A DNA stretch of 64,000 nucleotides from Apostichopus japonicus (GCF_037975245.1 NC_092562.1:30454054-30518053); one strand, 5' to 3'. Shown: positions 11,101 to 26,100, counted from the first letter of the stretch. The notes: generated from the sequence alone by a model not told the origin. Program-made: numbers and translations.

Positions 11101-14100
11101 GGGATGAGCAGGTGAAGAGAACTTCAGTTTGATGTTGCACAGTACCAGTCTGTGGTCAGTCTCAAACTTGCAGCTAAAAGACCTGCAGTGAGTGAGGTGT
11201 TTGCGTTTAGTCCTATCCCAAAGAAGTTACCTTAAAAAATGATAAATAATTTTCCAAACATGTTGTCAAAGTATGAGAAAGCTAATGTTGCGTTTTACAG
11301 AGAAAAGATTTTTTAATCGTTAAGGATGGACACTTCCAATATGATTTGAACAGTACAGAACGTGACGTCAACTATGCTTATGCATGATTGCGACATAACC
11401 CACGCTCCGTACAGTACCTAGACAGTAATCACAACAAAAACCACATTTGAATACAGATTAATATCTTCCTTAATTTTCAGTGAAATTTCTTATATATTAG
11501 ATATATTTTCCAAAACTCCTTTATCCGCCACATATGTAGTAGATCGGTGGTTTCGTGGTCTTTTGGTAACACAAGATATGTTTTAACAGCAAACTTTTTG
11601 TTGTTTATACATCGCACTATCCAGCTCCAACGTGAGGAATGTTCGCATGTAGGCTACAGTAATCACAACAAAAACCGCGTTTGTATACAGATAAATTTCT
11701 TCCTTCTTTTTCGGTGAAATTTCTTATAATTAGATATGCTTTCAAAAACTCTTTAATCTGCCATATATGTAGTAGATCGGTGGTTTCGTTGTCTTTGTGA
11801 AACACAAGAAAAGTTTTAACAGCAGACTCTTCGTTGTTTATACATCTCGCTATCCAACTCCAGCGCGAAGAATGTTCGCATGTGTAGGCTACACTAAAGT
11901 TTAGAATAGGACAGCTCTGCGAAGCCTAAGCTACTACATTCTGCTCTGACATCGATTTCGCCAAGTTTCATCTTTCGGTGTTCCGAATGCTTTTCAAGTT
12001 TCTTTTTACTGTAAGTTTGATCCATGATTTTATTTCAGCGATTTCGAAGAACATTTTATGAACTGTGGTTTGAGTGTGAGAGTATATTTTGTGCAAGGCT
12101 ATACGTATACCAACTGGGCATGGTACAGTAGGATAAACACTCGCGATATGCACGTTATTTAGGCACGTTATTTTTCCTGTGAGAGTGTATTGCTGCGGAA
12201 ATGGGAGTGCTAAATTCAAGTCGCCTATTTTGCCTTTTTGCCAGCACTACGTCAATCACAATATTGAAGCATTCCAACAAACGGTACTTTTGATGAGAAA
12301 CTGGTGAATTTGAAAACCAGATTTCTACAAGAAGAAAACGTCGAATTGGGACAATTTTTACATGGTTAGAAAGAGAAAATTAATAACTACAAGGACAATG
12401 TATCAAAATCTTTCACCAGACAATTCCTTTAAGGCAGATGAATTGAGCAAACAACAAAAGTTAAATACAGCCGTAAATCTTAGATGAAACATAAGGGGAA
12501 TCCTAAGGCTCCCCAAGGCTTCCGTAGTGACTAAGACCACCAGGGCAGAGCACTGGAGTGAAACAACCTAGGGTCACATGATCCAGAGCCCCAGCACTGG
12601 CATAGTGCCAAGCAGCCTAAGGCCTATGCACAGCAAAGTACATATGAAACCGGAGCCTACATACAGCAAGTACAGTATAACGAAAAAAAAAAAAAAACAC
12701 AGACCGAAGGGTTTGAAGAGGGGCCTAGAGGGGAAACAAGCCAAATCCAAGTCCTGAAAAAAGCCGGAATGGAACGGTAAATGTTCCACAGAGGGAGGGA
12801 GGCCCCTGAGGAGCTCACCTATCCGAAGGCAGGGGTCAAACAACAGCCACACCTGAGGCAAGACCGACAAACTTCCACACAAAACAATATGGAGGGAACT
12901 CCCCGAAGCACACTACGCTATGGTCGAACATGAGGAAGGAGAAACCTTTCCCGACATACCGGGGACAGAAAGAGGGGTCCCAAAGGGACTAACAAGGAGC
13001 GAACTCACCAAATTGGGAGAAACAGGGCTTCAAAGTGAGCTGAGCGAGTGCTGATCTCACGCACAAAAAACCTTCGATGTTCACTTGCTCTTAACAGTGC
13101 AAGTAACAGGGAAAGAATGACCAGGCCAGTGCACCTGATCAGGTCAGACAGAGCTGGCTAGACCAGCTGCCCTTGGTAGGTTACGGTATACGTATATAGT
13201 TGGTGTTAGTTCTTTTCGTGAGTTGAGGGCCGAATGTGCAAGAAAATGCATAAGTAATTTGTCCAGAAGGTATGGAGTATCCGATGCAAGTTTGAGTAAT
13301 ATCTAAAATGATTTCATGTAAATACCATTTACCTGGAAGAAATGTTGAACATTGATTTTGTGTTTTGTTTTCCATGTTCTTTGCTGCATACATGTCAGAT
13401 GAACTGGTTGTAACAGAGATTTCTTCCAATTTCTATTACAATGAAAAAAACGAAAGGAGTGCATGTTTCTTATTATTATTTTTAACATATGGTGCAAATT
13501 ATTTCTCTCATGACATGCTTAAGTTAGTGTTTAGAAATATCACTATAGAGCAAAAATGGCACAAAGCAAAGATTTAACTTGAAAGTATCAAAGGGTAAAT
13601 CAAGCAGCAAATAAAATCTGTTGTTCAAACTGACCATTTTTTAATTTATTAAATGGATTTTTTCTTTGGAACATTAAACTATAAAATACCTTGAATTGCT
13701 CTGTTAAATATGTTTCGCCCGTCTCATCGTTAGTCCTTTTAAGGCTAGCAAGTGCCATTCCGAATGCCTTAACTGTCATGGTGGTCCTTCCAATGCAAAA
13801 GTTCTTCACCAAAGTATCAAATATAAATTGGTATTGCTCCTGTAATATAACAAATAGAAAGAGAAATAAAAGGGGAATTACCATGGAGGTTTAAATCGAG
13901 TATTCTACAACTCAAAACTGAAGCAGTAATTCACACACTAATTAACATACCAGTAATTTATTCTGTGGGAAAACGTAAGTGAAATTTTTGAACCACTGGG
14001 AATGTTTAAAGCATCACAGTTTATTCACAAGACAACCAATGTACTAGTGGTCCTTAGTATTCCATTTATGAAGGAGATGAGGGCAACTCACAATGTAAAT

Positions 14101-17100
14101 AACTGTTCAAAAAGTACAGTATTAAGCAATTCATATGATATTTTGAATGTAAAATAATTGTGTTTTCATTTTCATTTCATCAACTGGTGCTAGGCCATGT
14201 TAATGTTTCACTGTTTGAGAATTATACCTGGTGTTTTACATACAGTATATCCAGGATTCTGACCAATCAGAGTTTTTTTGGTTTGTTGCATCCTTGCAGG
14301 AGCTATAACATACTTTACCCACAAGAGTAGAGTTTGCTCTTGCTTCCTTTGGGGTCTAAGTGCTACTGTACCACAAGTTCAAGTAACACAATACAGTATA
14401 ATGCTTACACTACTATGAAAACCCACTCGCTATCTGTTGAGAAAATGTTTTTCTCCTTTTTGCAGTGGATGGTCTCACCCTCATTGCATCAATCAGAACA
14501 TTTAAACAACAAATCTATTTTGAGATTTCAATGATTTGGCTATTAAATTAGATGTTAATACTTCATTTTCATTTATGTAGACCAGGAGAGCTGACATGGT
14601 GTCTATAGACCTATTCTGTCCCATTAGGCTATTCTTGTTACAGATCTGACTAATATGTTTTGGCTGAGATATTAATACAATAGACACATTTTTAACTGAG
14701 CTACATCAAGACATCCATATAAATATTTGTTATCATTTGTATACTAGTATTTCCATAGGTTTCCTTCTTTAAACAGCTCTAGTATAGCATCAAGTGAAAC
14801 TTATTTTGTAGTTATTTAACAACTGTAACATGTTCACAGAAGACATGAATATCATTGTTAATTTATAAATTTTGTATCCTATCATTGTATATATAAGGTA
14901 ATACTGGCAAGACATGACTACCTTGACTTGTACAGACTGTCTCCTGCGCTGTCGCATTTCTGTCACAAACTTGTAGACATTAACCTTTCCTTTAGCCTGT
15001 GCCATATCTAACATGGCGTCAAGGGTGATGTAGGTTCCTGTTCGTCCAACTCCAGCACTAAATATGCAGAGAAAATAAATCATTCAAAAGCAGAATAATT
15101 GATCAAACTACAGAAACAGATAACATTATAATGATGGGAATCAAAACTTGCTCCCCAGTACCCATTGCTATGACAGGTCGGTTCCTGGGTACTCACAAGG
15201 CCTTTACTAAGTACATGCGTAAGCCTAAAGTTTCTATGTATAGGCTATGCAGTCCTCACTCATGTACATAGTATAAGACTGTAAGAACACAGCTCGTTTA
15301 ACCTGAGAACTGATTACTGAGAACTGCATGGCTACCAAGTCATATATTTATATTTACAGCTTACATGTTATGTACATGACGATATTTTTTAGTGATCAAT
15401 GAAAAAGTGTTGTAACTTGCAAGTGTGCATCTTTATATGGCATTCAAGTCTTACAGTGCAATGCCCCATTGAATTAATTATTCGTGAAACTGTGGTTTGT
15501 GTTATTGAAGAGTTCCTTACAGCATTTGTTGGACTATATTTGTAGTGATTTGCTATAATTAAGCTATGGAAGATAATTTATAGCATATTTTGCATACGAA
15601 GGATTCCTACAAGAATGTTACAGCACTCATAGGGCGCTGCAGTATCTGGGCTAGGCTTATCCTATTCTTTCATTGTGGTGCATTACGGCTAGTGCTCCAG
15701 GTCTTTGCTAATTATAAATTAGTTGGAAGGCTGTGGAGACTGTCTATGAACCCTTATATTTATATGGTGATGTCTGTTGTGCATGTCATCATGGGTGAAT
15801 CACATTTTGCTTGATGGTTCGAAGTTTTGAACAGTTCTGCTAAACTTTTCTGGGGACCATTCCACTGAATTTGACGGGGGGGAAGTATACAAGATGCCTG
15901 AAAATTATGGTAATATGCAACTGAAATACAAACTGATATAAAGATACTATCAATACTTCCCAAAGGCTATAAATGCAATGTACAATGGTAATGCAAGGAT
16001 ATCGTGGTCCAGTAACCTTAATTCTGTTTCTTTATTTTTACCTGCAATGGACGATGGTATTAGGGACTTTTTTCTGACTAGTATTATTCCTCACAATTTC
16101 CAGGAAAGCCAGAATTGGATCTAAGAATTCTGGAATTTTCATATCGCCCCAATCAGTGAAGTGAAAATGCTTAACTGTCCGGGATTCTCCTCCATGTTTC
16201 TAGGCAGGAAACAATTCAATCAAAATATTAGTTATATTGAGCTCTGAAATATAATATTAGGAATTACTAAACATGTAAAGAAATCTCAAGAAAAGGCTGA
16301 GTCAATATCAACAATACGGATATCTCCATATGCTAGCAGTGTCATTGTGTGAAAATGCTAAAAAGTTAATTTTCTACTCTGCTTGGCTGCAGTGATGATG
16401 GAACACACACATATCTGTTTTTTGACCCAACATTTAACTTTTGCCTGTTTTGCACTGATCTTTAAACTTTATATTTGCTAGTTTTGTATAAATTTCTGTT
16501 AAACCTTTGCACACACACACACACGCACGTACACTAATAAGCAACATACAGTTAGAGACCCATTTTAGGAACTCATATGACCATAAACTGCAGATAGCTA
16601 AATATCAGGAAGCATATAAAAAATGAACTTACCAGAGCAATGGTAAACATTCTGTAATCATACTGGAAATGTTCCTCCAGTTTTTCACATTTGACGAGTA
16701 AATCCCCGTAAATTGATTCCTGGTCAGGCCAATACTTCAAACATACTTTCTGAGACGATTAAGAAGATGGGATTGAACATTTTAGTGGAAAGGAATAATT
16801 GCTGTGAGTGGTGCAGATTCATCCATGAGAGCCTTTCTTCAACAAAAATATGATACACTTAAAGGCTACAGAGTGTGACCACAACACCTCTTCCCCACCA
16901 CACTCCCTATCCCATGCAATGCACTTAGGGGTAAACATTGATCCTGATCTTAGACTTAACAATCATACTTCAAGGTTGATGGTTTATACAGGTTACCACG
17001 TTTACCTCACTAAAACCTGTTCTAATCTACAATGGACATTCAGCCCACCCACCTATTGACATAATTAGTAATAACTATGACCTTTGTGTCAGCATGGTAG

Positions 17101-20100
17101 TAAATCTATTGTTCAAATAGATTATACTTGCCTGCAGGAAAATGTGGCGGACCTACATTTTCATAGCTATCACATTAACCATGGACACATTAACTATAAC
17201 AAGATGCAGGCATACAGATTTATAGGTTACATATAACATGGACATATATGAACCTTTTACAAGATGCAGGTAGATAGAGCTATATGTCACACTAAAGATG
17301 GATATGTTAACTGTTACAAGATGCTGATATACAGACATATAGGTTACATATAACATGGACATACATGAACCTTTTACAAGATGAAGGTAGATAGAGCTAA
17401 CTGTCACACTAAAGATGGATATGTTAACTGTTACAAGATGCTGGTATACAGACATATAGGTTACATATAACATGAACATACATGAACCTTTTACAAGATG
17501 AAGGTAGATAGAGCTAACTGTCACACTAAAGATGGATATGTTAACTGTTACAAGATGCTGGTATACAGACTTATAGGTTACATATAACATGGACATATAT
17601 GAACCTTTTACAAGATGCAGGTAGATAGAGCTATATGTCACACTAAAGATGGATATGTTAACTGTTACAAGATGCTGATATACAGACATATAGGTTACAT
17701 ATAACATGGACATACATGAACCTTTTACAAGATGAAGGTAGATAGAGCTAACTGTCACACTAAAGATGGATATGTTAACTGTTACAAGATGCTGGTATAC
17801 AGACATATAGGTTACATATAACATGGACATACATGAACCTTTTACAAGATGAAGGTAGATAGAGCTATATGTCACGCTAAAGATGGATATGTTAACTGTT
17901 ACAAGATGCTGGTATACAGACTTATAGGTTACATATAACATGGACATACATGAACCTTTTTCAAGATGAAGGTAGATAGAGCTATATGTCACACTAAAGA
18001 TGGATATGTTAACTGTTGCATTATGCTGGTATACAGACTTATAGGTTACATATAACATGGACATACATGAACCGTTTACAAGATGCAGGTAGATAGAGCT
18101 AACTGTCACACTAAAGATGGATATGTTAACTGTTACAAGATGCTGGTATACAGACTTATAGGTTACATATAACATGGACATACATGAACCTTTTACAAGA
18201 TGTAGGTAGGCTATAGGTTATTTTAATTTCTAATACCTTCTTTCCGTCAATTAGCGATGTCAGCATGACAATTGTAGCAACATTCTCTTGCCAGACCATT
18301 TGCCAGAAATCAACTAAAGAAGCTTCATTGGGACCTATTAATGTAGAACAGGTATAATTTTATCAAAATTTCTAATGTTTCTGTGATTAACAAGGTCACT
18401 TAAAGACATACTTTTTTATGACAGTTTGACTTTAGTCATTTCAAGCTTAATGCAATTAAAGGCAATTAAACAATGATTTGATAACTTCATTACTTTTCAA
18501 TGAATGCAAAACATTTAGGGAATGTTTTTATTTGGATTCAGAATGTCTGTGGTTAGGAGTTAGTTCCTTGATGAATTAACTGTTCATATCAGAGAAATTA
18601 ATCCTTCAAAGCTACTTGTGTATTGCTGCCTGCGAAATCGAAGAAAGAGTGAATGAGTAACGTTCTACCAGTAAGAGATTGCTAACAGTCAAATGTAGCA
18701 GGAGTTCTTACTTCTATAGAGAGCTAGCTTTACCAGATGCTTTACTGTTGTAATAAATTTTGAAGAAGTTTCTACCAGGTGCCACAGTCAATGCTACTAA
18801 AATAAAATCACTGCTAAAAAGAATTTGCAGGAAATTGTTCAAGACAAAAGGTAGAGACTTGTTGACTTAATTGTTCATAGTACTTAGCTAACAATAATGT
18901 AAAATGATGTGGTTTATGATACTGCATGTATTTAGCTTTCCAATTGTAGCAGCTCACACATGTTAATATTTAGCATTGATTTTATGAAGCCATGATCACA
19001 GACAAAAACATGATTTTTTATATTCTAAATATTGCTGTACTGCTCTAGTGTCCACCTCATCGTCATCTCCATTGTTGGCCTCAATGTCAGCTCCAGTGTC
19101 AGCTCTTAGGCTCAGCTCTGCTCATTAAAATATTTAGTCTTTGATTGAAAGCCCTTAAATAATAATGTCAGGCGCTGGTGTTAGGCTCAAATGTTGTGCC
19201 CAGTGTCAAGCAGCCCAAATGTTGCATGCTCATTGAAATATTTAGGCTCTAGATTAAGCCCTGACACATTAAAACATAAGTTTAGGTACAATCAAACCCT
19301 GAAATGTGGTTTAGATGTCAGTGAGAAATCAACCCAGTCTATTTTGTTTAACCTCAATTCGGTGTTAGTAAACCAGAAATACCAAACCCACGGAACACTA
19401 CACTCAAAAACACTGCAAAACAGCAATTTTTAATAGGACAAGAGAATAATGATTCCATTTGTAGATTTGAGCCTGGGACCTAACAGGCAACATCTTTTTT
19501 TACTGAAATTTCTGAGGTCCAAATTATAATTGGGAAATGGAAAAGCAGAGCTGTATCTGTGTTAGTATTTTATTCAGTGCACCCTTACAATTTTGCACAA
19601 AAATTGTTAGTGACACCTTCACCACCCCAATGACCTTTTGGAAACATACCTTGTGTTGCAATGAACTTTTTTGGGGCTTTGTAACCCTGAGAAAGCGAAA
19701 TCAGAAACTTTAATCAGTTACTTGAGTTTCCCTGTTGAAGTAGTAACGCTGCAACATCGTTCAGGTTTAACAGAGTCTAAGCATTTATGTGTCATCATAA
19801 AGATTGGCAATTAAATTTATAGTTCATATAAAGGTCTAATGTACAACAATTCTAACTAATATCTATTCATAAATAATTATTTTCTGTTGGCTGAAGTTGA
19901 TTTCTTGGCAAACAGTTGGAAAAATTCCTGCATCTTTCGGCAACAACTTTATCCTCATAGCATTTTGTATAACAAAAGATATAAATTTTTCGACTTTTGT
20001 GAAATTTTGTTAATGCATCTGGCATTAGCAGAATGGATGATACCATCCAGGAAATTCTGCTGAGAACTGTATTTGTCTAACATATGTGAGAGTATCCATT

Positions 20101-23100
20101 ATTTTAACTGTTTGGCTCCCCACAGCTCCTTTGGTTGTTGAGGGTTGGACACCCTGCAAAAAGTTTCCAACCAATGTTAAACTTTTACTTATTATCTGTG
20201 CTCGTAATCACATTCATGTGCATGATATACTTATCGATACAGAAAACGTTTGTTTTCACTTTTGTGTGGCGATTTAAAGCTCTGTGAGGTTAATATGTAT
20301 TCCATTTGTATTCTTTCTAAGATTGACTTTTAGAGCTCGCCAGTGGGGAGCATAATATACAGTATATCAATAACCTTTACTCTGTCATATGTGTCACCCT
20401 ATCTCCCTCCATTGGGGTCACTACAAGGACAACCTAACTACTCCATGCTAAACACATATTTCATTTCAAAATAAGATGCATTTTGATGAAACGCTAAGTA
20501 CAGGGAACCTTGGCAGCTGAGAAAACATTCAACTGAACCAGTTTTCAAGGATACATTCAACTAGAATATCATGATAGCATTACATTAGCAAATTAAGTTT
20601 TAGTGACATTTGGCAGATTCATGAAAACTTGACAAGGTCAGATTCAGTACTTATATCAAATACATGAGTCATTAATATAGTCTTAGGAAAGGCCACATTG
20701 AATACTAAAATATGAGGCAGTGAGGTAGTGATATAGTGTGATTATGGATCACGTTCAATATTTATCATATATGAGGCACTGATATGATGTGAGTATAGAT
20801 CACATTCAATACTGACATCAATAAGATCATTGATATAGTCGAAGTATGGATCACATTCAACCTTACATTAATATGAAGCACTGATACAGTCTGCAGATGG
20901 ATCACTTTAATATTTACATCAATATATGAGGCATTGATATAGTGTCAGTAGAGACCACATTCAATACTTACATCAATATGAAGCATTAACATACTGTGAG
21001 TATGGATCACATTCAATATTTACATCAATATATCTTGCATTAATTAGTATAGTGTGATAATCCATCACTTTCAATACTTACATCAATATCTGATGAATTA
21101 ATACAGTGTGAGTATGGATCACTTTCAATGCTTACATCAATATGAAGCATTGATATACTGTGAGTATGGATCACATTCCATACGTCAATATCTGATGAAT
21201 TAATATAGTGTGAGTATGGATCATGTTCAATACTTACATCAATATATGAGGCATTATGTAGTGTGAGTATGGATCACATTTAATACTTACATCAATGTAG
21301 GAGGCATTGTGTAGTGTGAGTATGGATCTCATTCAACACTTACATCAATATATGAGGCATTGTGTAGTGTGAGTATGGATCACATTTAATACTTACATCA
21401 ATGTAGGAGGCATTTATGTAGTCTGAGTGTGGACCATCAATTACTTGCTTCAGCATAACACGAGAATTGTCATCTGTGAATGGATAATTCAATGGAATTC
21501 AGTTCTGTTTAGCTTTTTCTTCACATGTATGAAACAGCTTTAGGGTAGTAAGTACACATCATGGACACTTATGACCATTAAAGGAAAGAAAAAAATAATA
21601 TCAACGGCGAAAAACATTTGATCAGAAGGATCAGACTTCCAACATTTAGCAGAAATAGTGCATTCTGACAGTAAGAGAAGATATATACTGCAAAGCATTT
21701 GTACTGAATACAATCTACGTAGTTACACATTGTCTTTCTTGCAATTTGCTTAGCTGTCCTAGTAGGGCAAATGTAGGAATTAATGTTAAACGATTCCTCA
21801 AATGACCTTTGACCTCCATATAAAAACAAAACAAGAAAGGGTACTCACCACTTTCATTATGCCTTAATCATTATGCCTCTGATCTCCACAAAAAGACAGT
21901 GGGCCTTTAAATATTTAAGATTGATCCACTGCCAAGTATGAAGTTGTTTATAATACTCTTAGAGTCTTGCGACTACTTTTGCAGATTTTGACCAGTTGAC
22001 CTCAAGTGACCTTTGATTCCAACCACTTTCAGGGAGGCTTTTGTACTCAATAAGTTTTCTGCATACCAAGTACAGAGCAGAGCATTATGTTTGGAATTCA
22101 TAAAAATATTTCATTTAAGGTTAATCACTTTTTAAATTTCAAAATGAGTAGCCATATTATTCATTATTCAGCTGTGGGACAACACATTCAAAAACCAAAA
22201 TTTTAATTTGGGCCACCGTGGACATCTCAAATCCCAAACTGAATGGTGTGAAATGTACTGACCTGAATTTAAAAATTATGCAAATGTTCTCATACTCCCA
22301 ACAATTAAAATGATTATTAGCCAGAAGTCCTTATTCAACTTACATGGAAGGATGTTTAGGTAGCGATTCTTTGATTTGTTTTCTGGCTTTCCGGCTACAG
22401 TACACGGGTAGAGTTGATCTGTAGGTAATGTCTGGTGAAATGAATTCAATACAATAAAGATATTCAGTTTAATTGGTTACCACTGATAATTCAGCTTCTA
22501 AGTGGATGTACAGCAGCTAAGGGAAGACTTGCAAATATTGGCTTGCAAATATTGACTTGCAAATATTGACTTGCAAATATACACAACAAGCATACAAGAA
22601 ATGGCTGTCATAGAATTCAGTCTTCTTGTGCATTCAAGTATGTGTGTAAGTTTAAGCCATTGTACTGGTTGTCTGCAAAGCACCCAGTTTCAAATATTTG
22701 TCCTCTGCATTATCAGGTAGTATGTACACAGATCATATCTGATCAGTATACTCTTACACTAACCAGTAACTGCACATTAACAGATTACACTCCCAATTGT
22801 CACGTCAGAGGTCTCATCAAAATTTTAGATACAAGATTAAAAGTTTTGAATGGGATTGTGTTAAAGTTTAAATACCTTAAATTCAGTAAAGAAATTATCT
22901 TTTCTGTTTTGTTTCTTCTGTTTGACATAGATAACCAAGTCTGATATCCTGATTAGCTTGTCATCAATATCCGCATATTCTTCCGGCTCCCCTTCACTGC
23001 TATTACTGTCAGTCTCGTTGGGGTTATATCCTGGATTAGTCACAAATCTGCTGCTAATTAGTTCTTTGAAAAAGAGTATAACCACTTTGAATTGTAAATT

Positions 23101-26100
23101 TAGCTATTATTGCCAGGAATGGAATTTAAATCAGAAATCTCTACAATAGTTCAACTTTGTGTTTCAAAAACTGAGCTGGCCATCTACTCAGCTTAACACA
23201 AACCATTTATTTTATGGGATTGTTAGGTGATTTAAACATATGCAAAAGTAATTGTAATTCGAAAGACTGTAGTTGAACATAGAAATGATCATTCATATGA
23301 AAGTAAAGAGTAGATTCTTTCACTGATGTGTCCCCTTACACAGCTTAAAATCATAATCAATCATAATACACAGTTTAGCCTACACCTAATTATTTCATAT
23401 CACATATTACATGGCCAGATTACATTTAATTTTTGAAACCTCATGATGGGACCAAAACCTTGCCAAACATACAAGATCAAAATAGGAAATTTAAGTAACA
23501 TATGTCTTGGATATATTTAAATAACAATTCCTGAACAATTTTAGAGCAACTTGGTTATAAACATGTTGTGACTCTATTTCTGGGGAACTTGCATACTTTC
23601 AACATGTGGTCAAACAACTGAATACTGACATTACTAATTGCAATTCACTTCAAGCCTGCATTTATTTAGTATTGACCTAGTCATTATCTGCTGTACAGTT
23701 GTATCACACTCAAAGATTACTGGAAGATAAAGAAACAAACAAACCCATCAGAAGGATGCACCAAATGGACGCAAATGGAGTATATATATATTACAACTTT
23801 ATATCTGTGGGACACTAAATTTTCTATACAAGGGCATATGATTAGGGACAACCAACCAGTTGCAGCAACATTAATCTCTTGAGATTGACTGAGGTGTGGC
23901 TAAGTATGTGTGATTTGTACCAAACAAATAATGCCTTTTACAACACAACTCAAAATAAAGCTTTGAAGTATGAAATATATTTTTTTACTTTGTACATTTG
24001 ATATTGATATACACAAACATCTTTATAACTTTCTCACCAACTGGAGATGAGCTTCTAATTTTCTGTCTGCACAAACATCTGTAAAGATAATATTTAACGA
24101 AAGCATTGTGATAATGAAATAACATGAAGTATTGCCTAAGCATGCTCTTTCTTGTTTCCTGAATTTTCTTAGTGTCTTGCATCTTTTAATAACTCTTCCC
24201 ATCAGCCAATTTGTTTGTTCTATAGATACAAGTTGTATAATAGTATATGTTGCTATGGAAACTGCTGATCAGAATGACTGTTACATCAGCTATACCATAC
24301 AGGGTGTAGGTGTTATGTGGAGGCAGGTGTTTAATGATTGAACCAGTTTTGTGATAGATATCTAGAACATGAAGCTTGTTTGAGGGTATTATACCAATAG
24401 AGTAGTGCACGTCTACCTGACAAGTTAACTGTGGACCTATTGAGGTGACATCTTTGGTGTGTTTTCATTCATCACTAGTTTTATAATTGCATGTTGAAGA
24501 TATGGAAATAAAATATGGAATATTTAAAAAGTTGGAGGATTTAAAGCAATTTAGACAATCATAATTGAACTGGAACCATTCCATGATGAGAACAGGATGG
24601 CATGTGGGTTGGCAAGTATGCTTATCATACCTCTTATCATACCTCTAGCTCAAACTCAAAATTGTCATGATATAGATAACTTTGTATGAGACATGATTGT
24701 TCAATCTATCAGCTATCATATCATATGGTGGGTAGCTAATGTCAGTTGAAAACTTCATTTGATGCTCTAGTGACATTGGAAGTGACAAATCTAGTGTGTA
24801 AGTCATTGTAGCTATGAATTGTGGTATGACTCCTACTTTTTATTTTCCTCTAACAGTTTTATTCTCTGTTAAGAAAATCAAGTTTATTCTCTGGCAATTG
24901 ATGTGTATAGAATCATTGCATTAACAAAAAATTATATAGATGATGTATTGTTAGTAAAAATAACTTCAGTAACTTAATGTAAAGAAATATGAGCGATGTT
25001 TTAATGATCCATTTCAAGGAGTTTTTCTAGAGGCATATAGACAAAAACAATATTTATAGATCCTATACTATACACAAATTCAACTCAACCATGAGAGTTA
25101 TTGCTGCATACACTAACATAACACATAAACAAGAGAGAAATGAACTTGCTATGTGCTACTTAGGCTAAACCATGAAAATGCAAACAATGTATATTGCTAT
25201 ATGGTAGTGCAACTAAGACATTTCTATGTGCCATAAGTTATCTTAGTTTAAGTGTTCTGCATGTTTCAAATAAATTAGGACCACTCTCATACTAATGTCA
25301 TTTTTTAAGTTCAAGAAGGAATCCTGTAAAGTAGCTTTTATTAACTTTGAAAGCAAGAATTGATAAAAAAGTGCTCACCTTATCCAACATCCACAAAGTA
25401 CTAAAAAAACAAGGATGGTCACACCTAAGGGTACAATTATTGCAGTCAGCAATTGACCTGTGGGCAAAAGATAAGGTTGACAATATTTTTTTTTACTTAT
25501 ATAACAAACAACTCTAAAAACTAATTGACTCTTAAACACACATCCACAAAACGGTCACACAGTGGAACGTATTTTCTCAAGGACAAGGGATGGATCATAT
25601 AAAGCTACATAACAATTCCTACACACACCTTGAATGCAGCACACCCACAAATTACGGTTAATGAGCATGGTGAACACATGTTTACCATGCTCATTAACCT
25701 TTCTGTATTCTGTGCGTGTTTTTTGTCCCTTCTGTTACTGTTACTTGTCATTTTCCCTTTGAAGAAGATCCTGCTAGGATCTAAACGTCAGGCCAACTTA
25801 CTCTTACACATTCTCCTACACAGGCTCTCTAGTGGATAAGCAGTTTGCTAACAGTTTTATTTTATTTCTATTTTTATTTGTATCTGTCTATTAAGTTTTC
25901 ATTTGTCTATTTTCTCCACACCTTTTTGTCTTTGTCCTTTACAAGTTTATTCCCTACCCCTAATTTATTCCCTACCCCCTTCCCTTAATCCTCTCTTTGT
26001 CACTCCACTGTGTATCTCATACTTCTCCTCTTCCCCTGTTGGTTTCTTTCTTTCGTCTCTCCATCCCTTGTCTACTAATCCCCTTACATCTATCTCTGTG

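Larger units (their letters stand above)
8968..11216 (-). mobile_element. 5'-truncated RTE-like LINE
   Basis: A non-LTR retrotransposon inserted antisense to window coordinates and in the same orientation as the host gene. The 3' end (low coordinates) has a short TACTTCTACT-type tail. The 5' end breaks inside the endonuclease C-terminus (a [10 protein letters not shown]-like motif near 11130-11160). It is flanked by an 11-bp duplication. It lies in the intron between D2 exons. Frameshifts near 10.2-10.7 kb make it inactive. Confidence 0.85.

Noticed and set aside
12574-12882. 102-residue minus-strand frame
   Set aside because: Driven by a poly-T run inside a repeat fragment; no motif.
17153-18181. 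342-residue open frame as a gene
   Set aside because: It is the translation of a 117-bp intronic tandem array; openness follows from a period divisible by three.
20650-21396. CRISPR array
   Set aside because: Units are directly adjacent, degenerate and derived from a eukaryotic exon; no spacers or cas genes.
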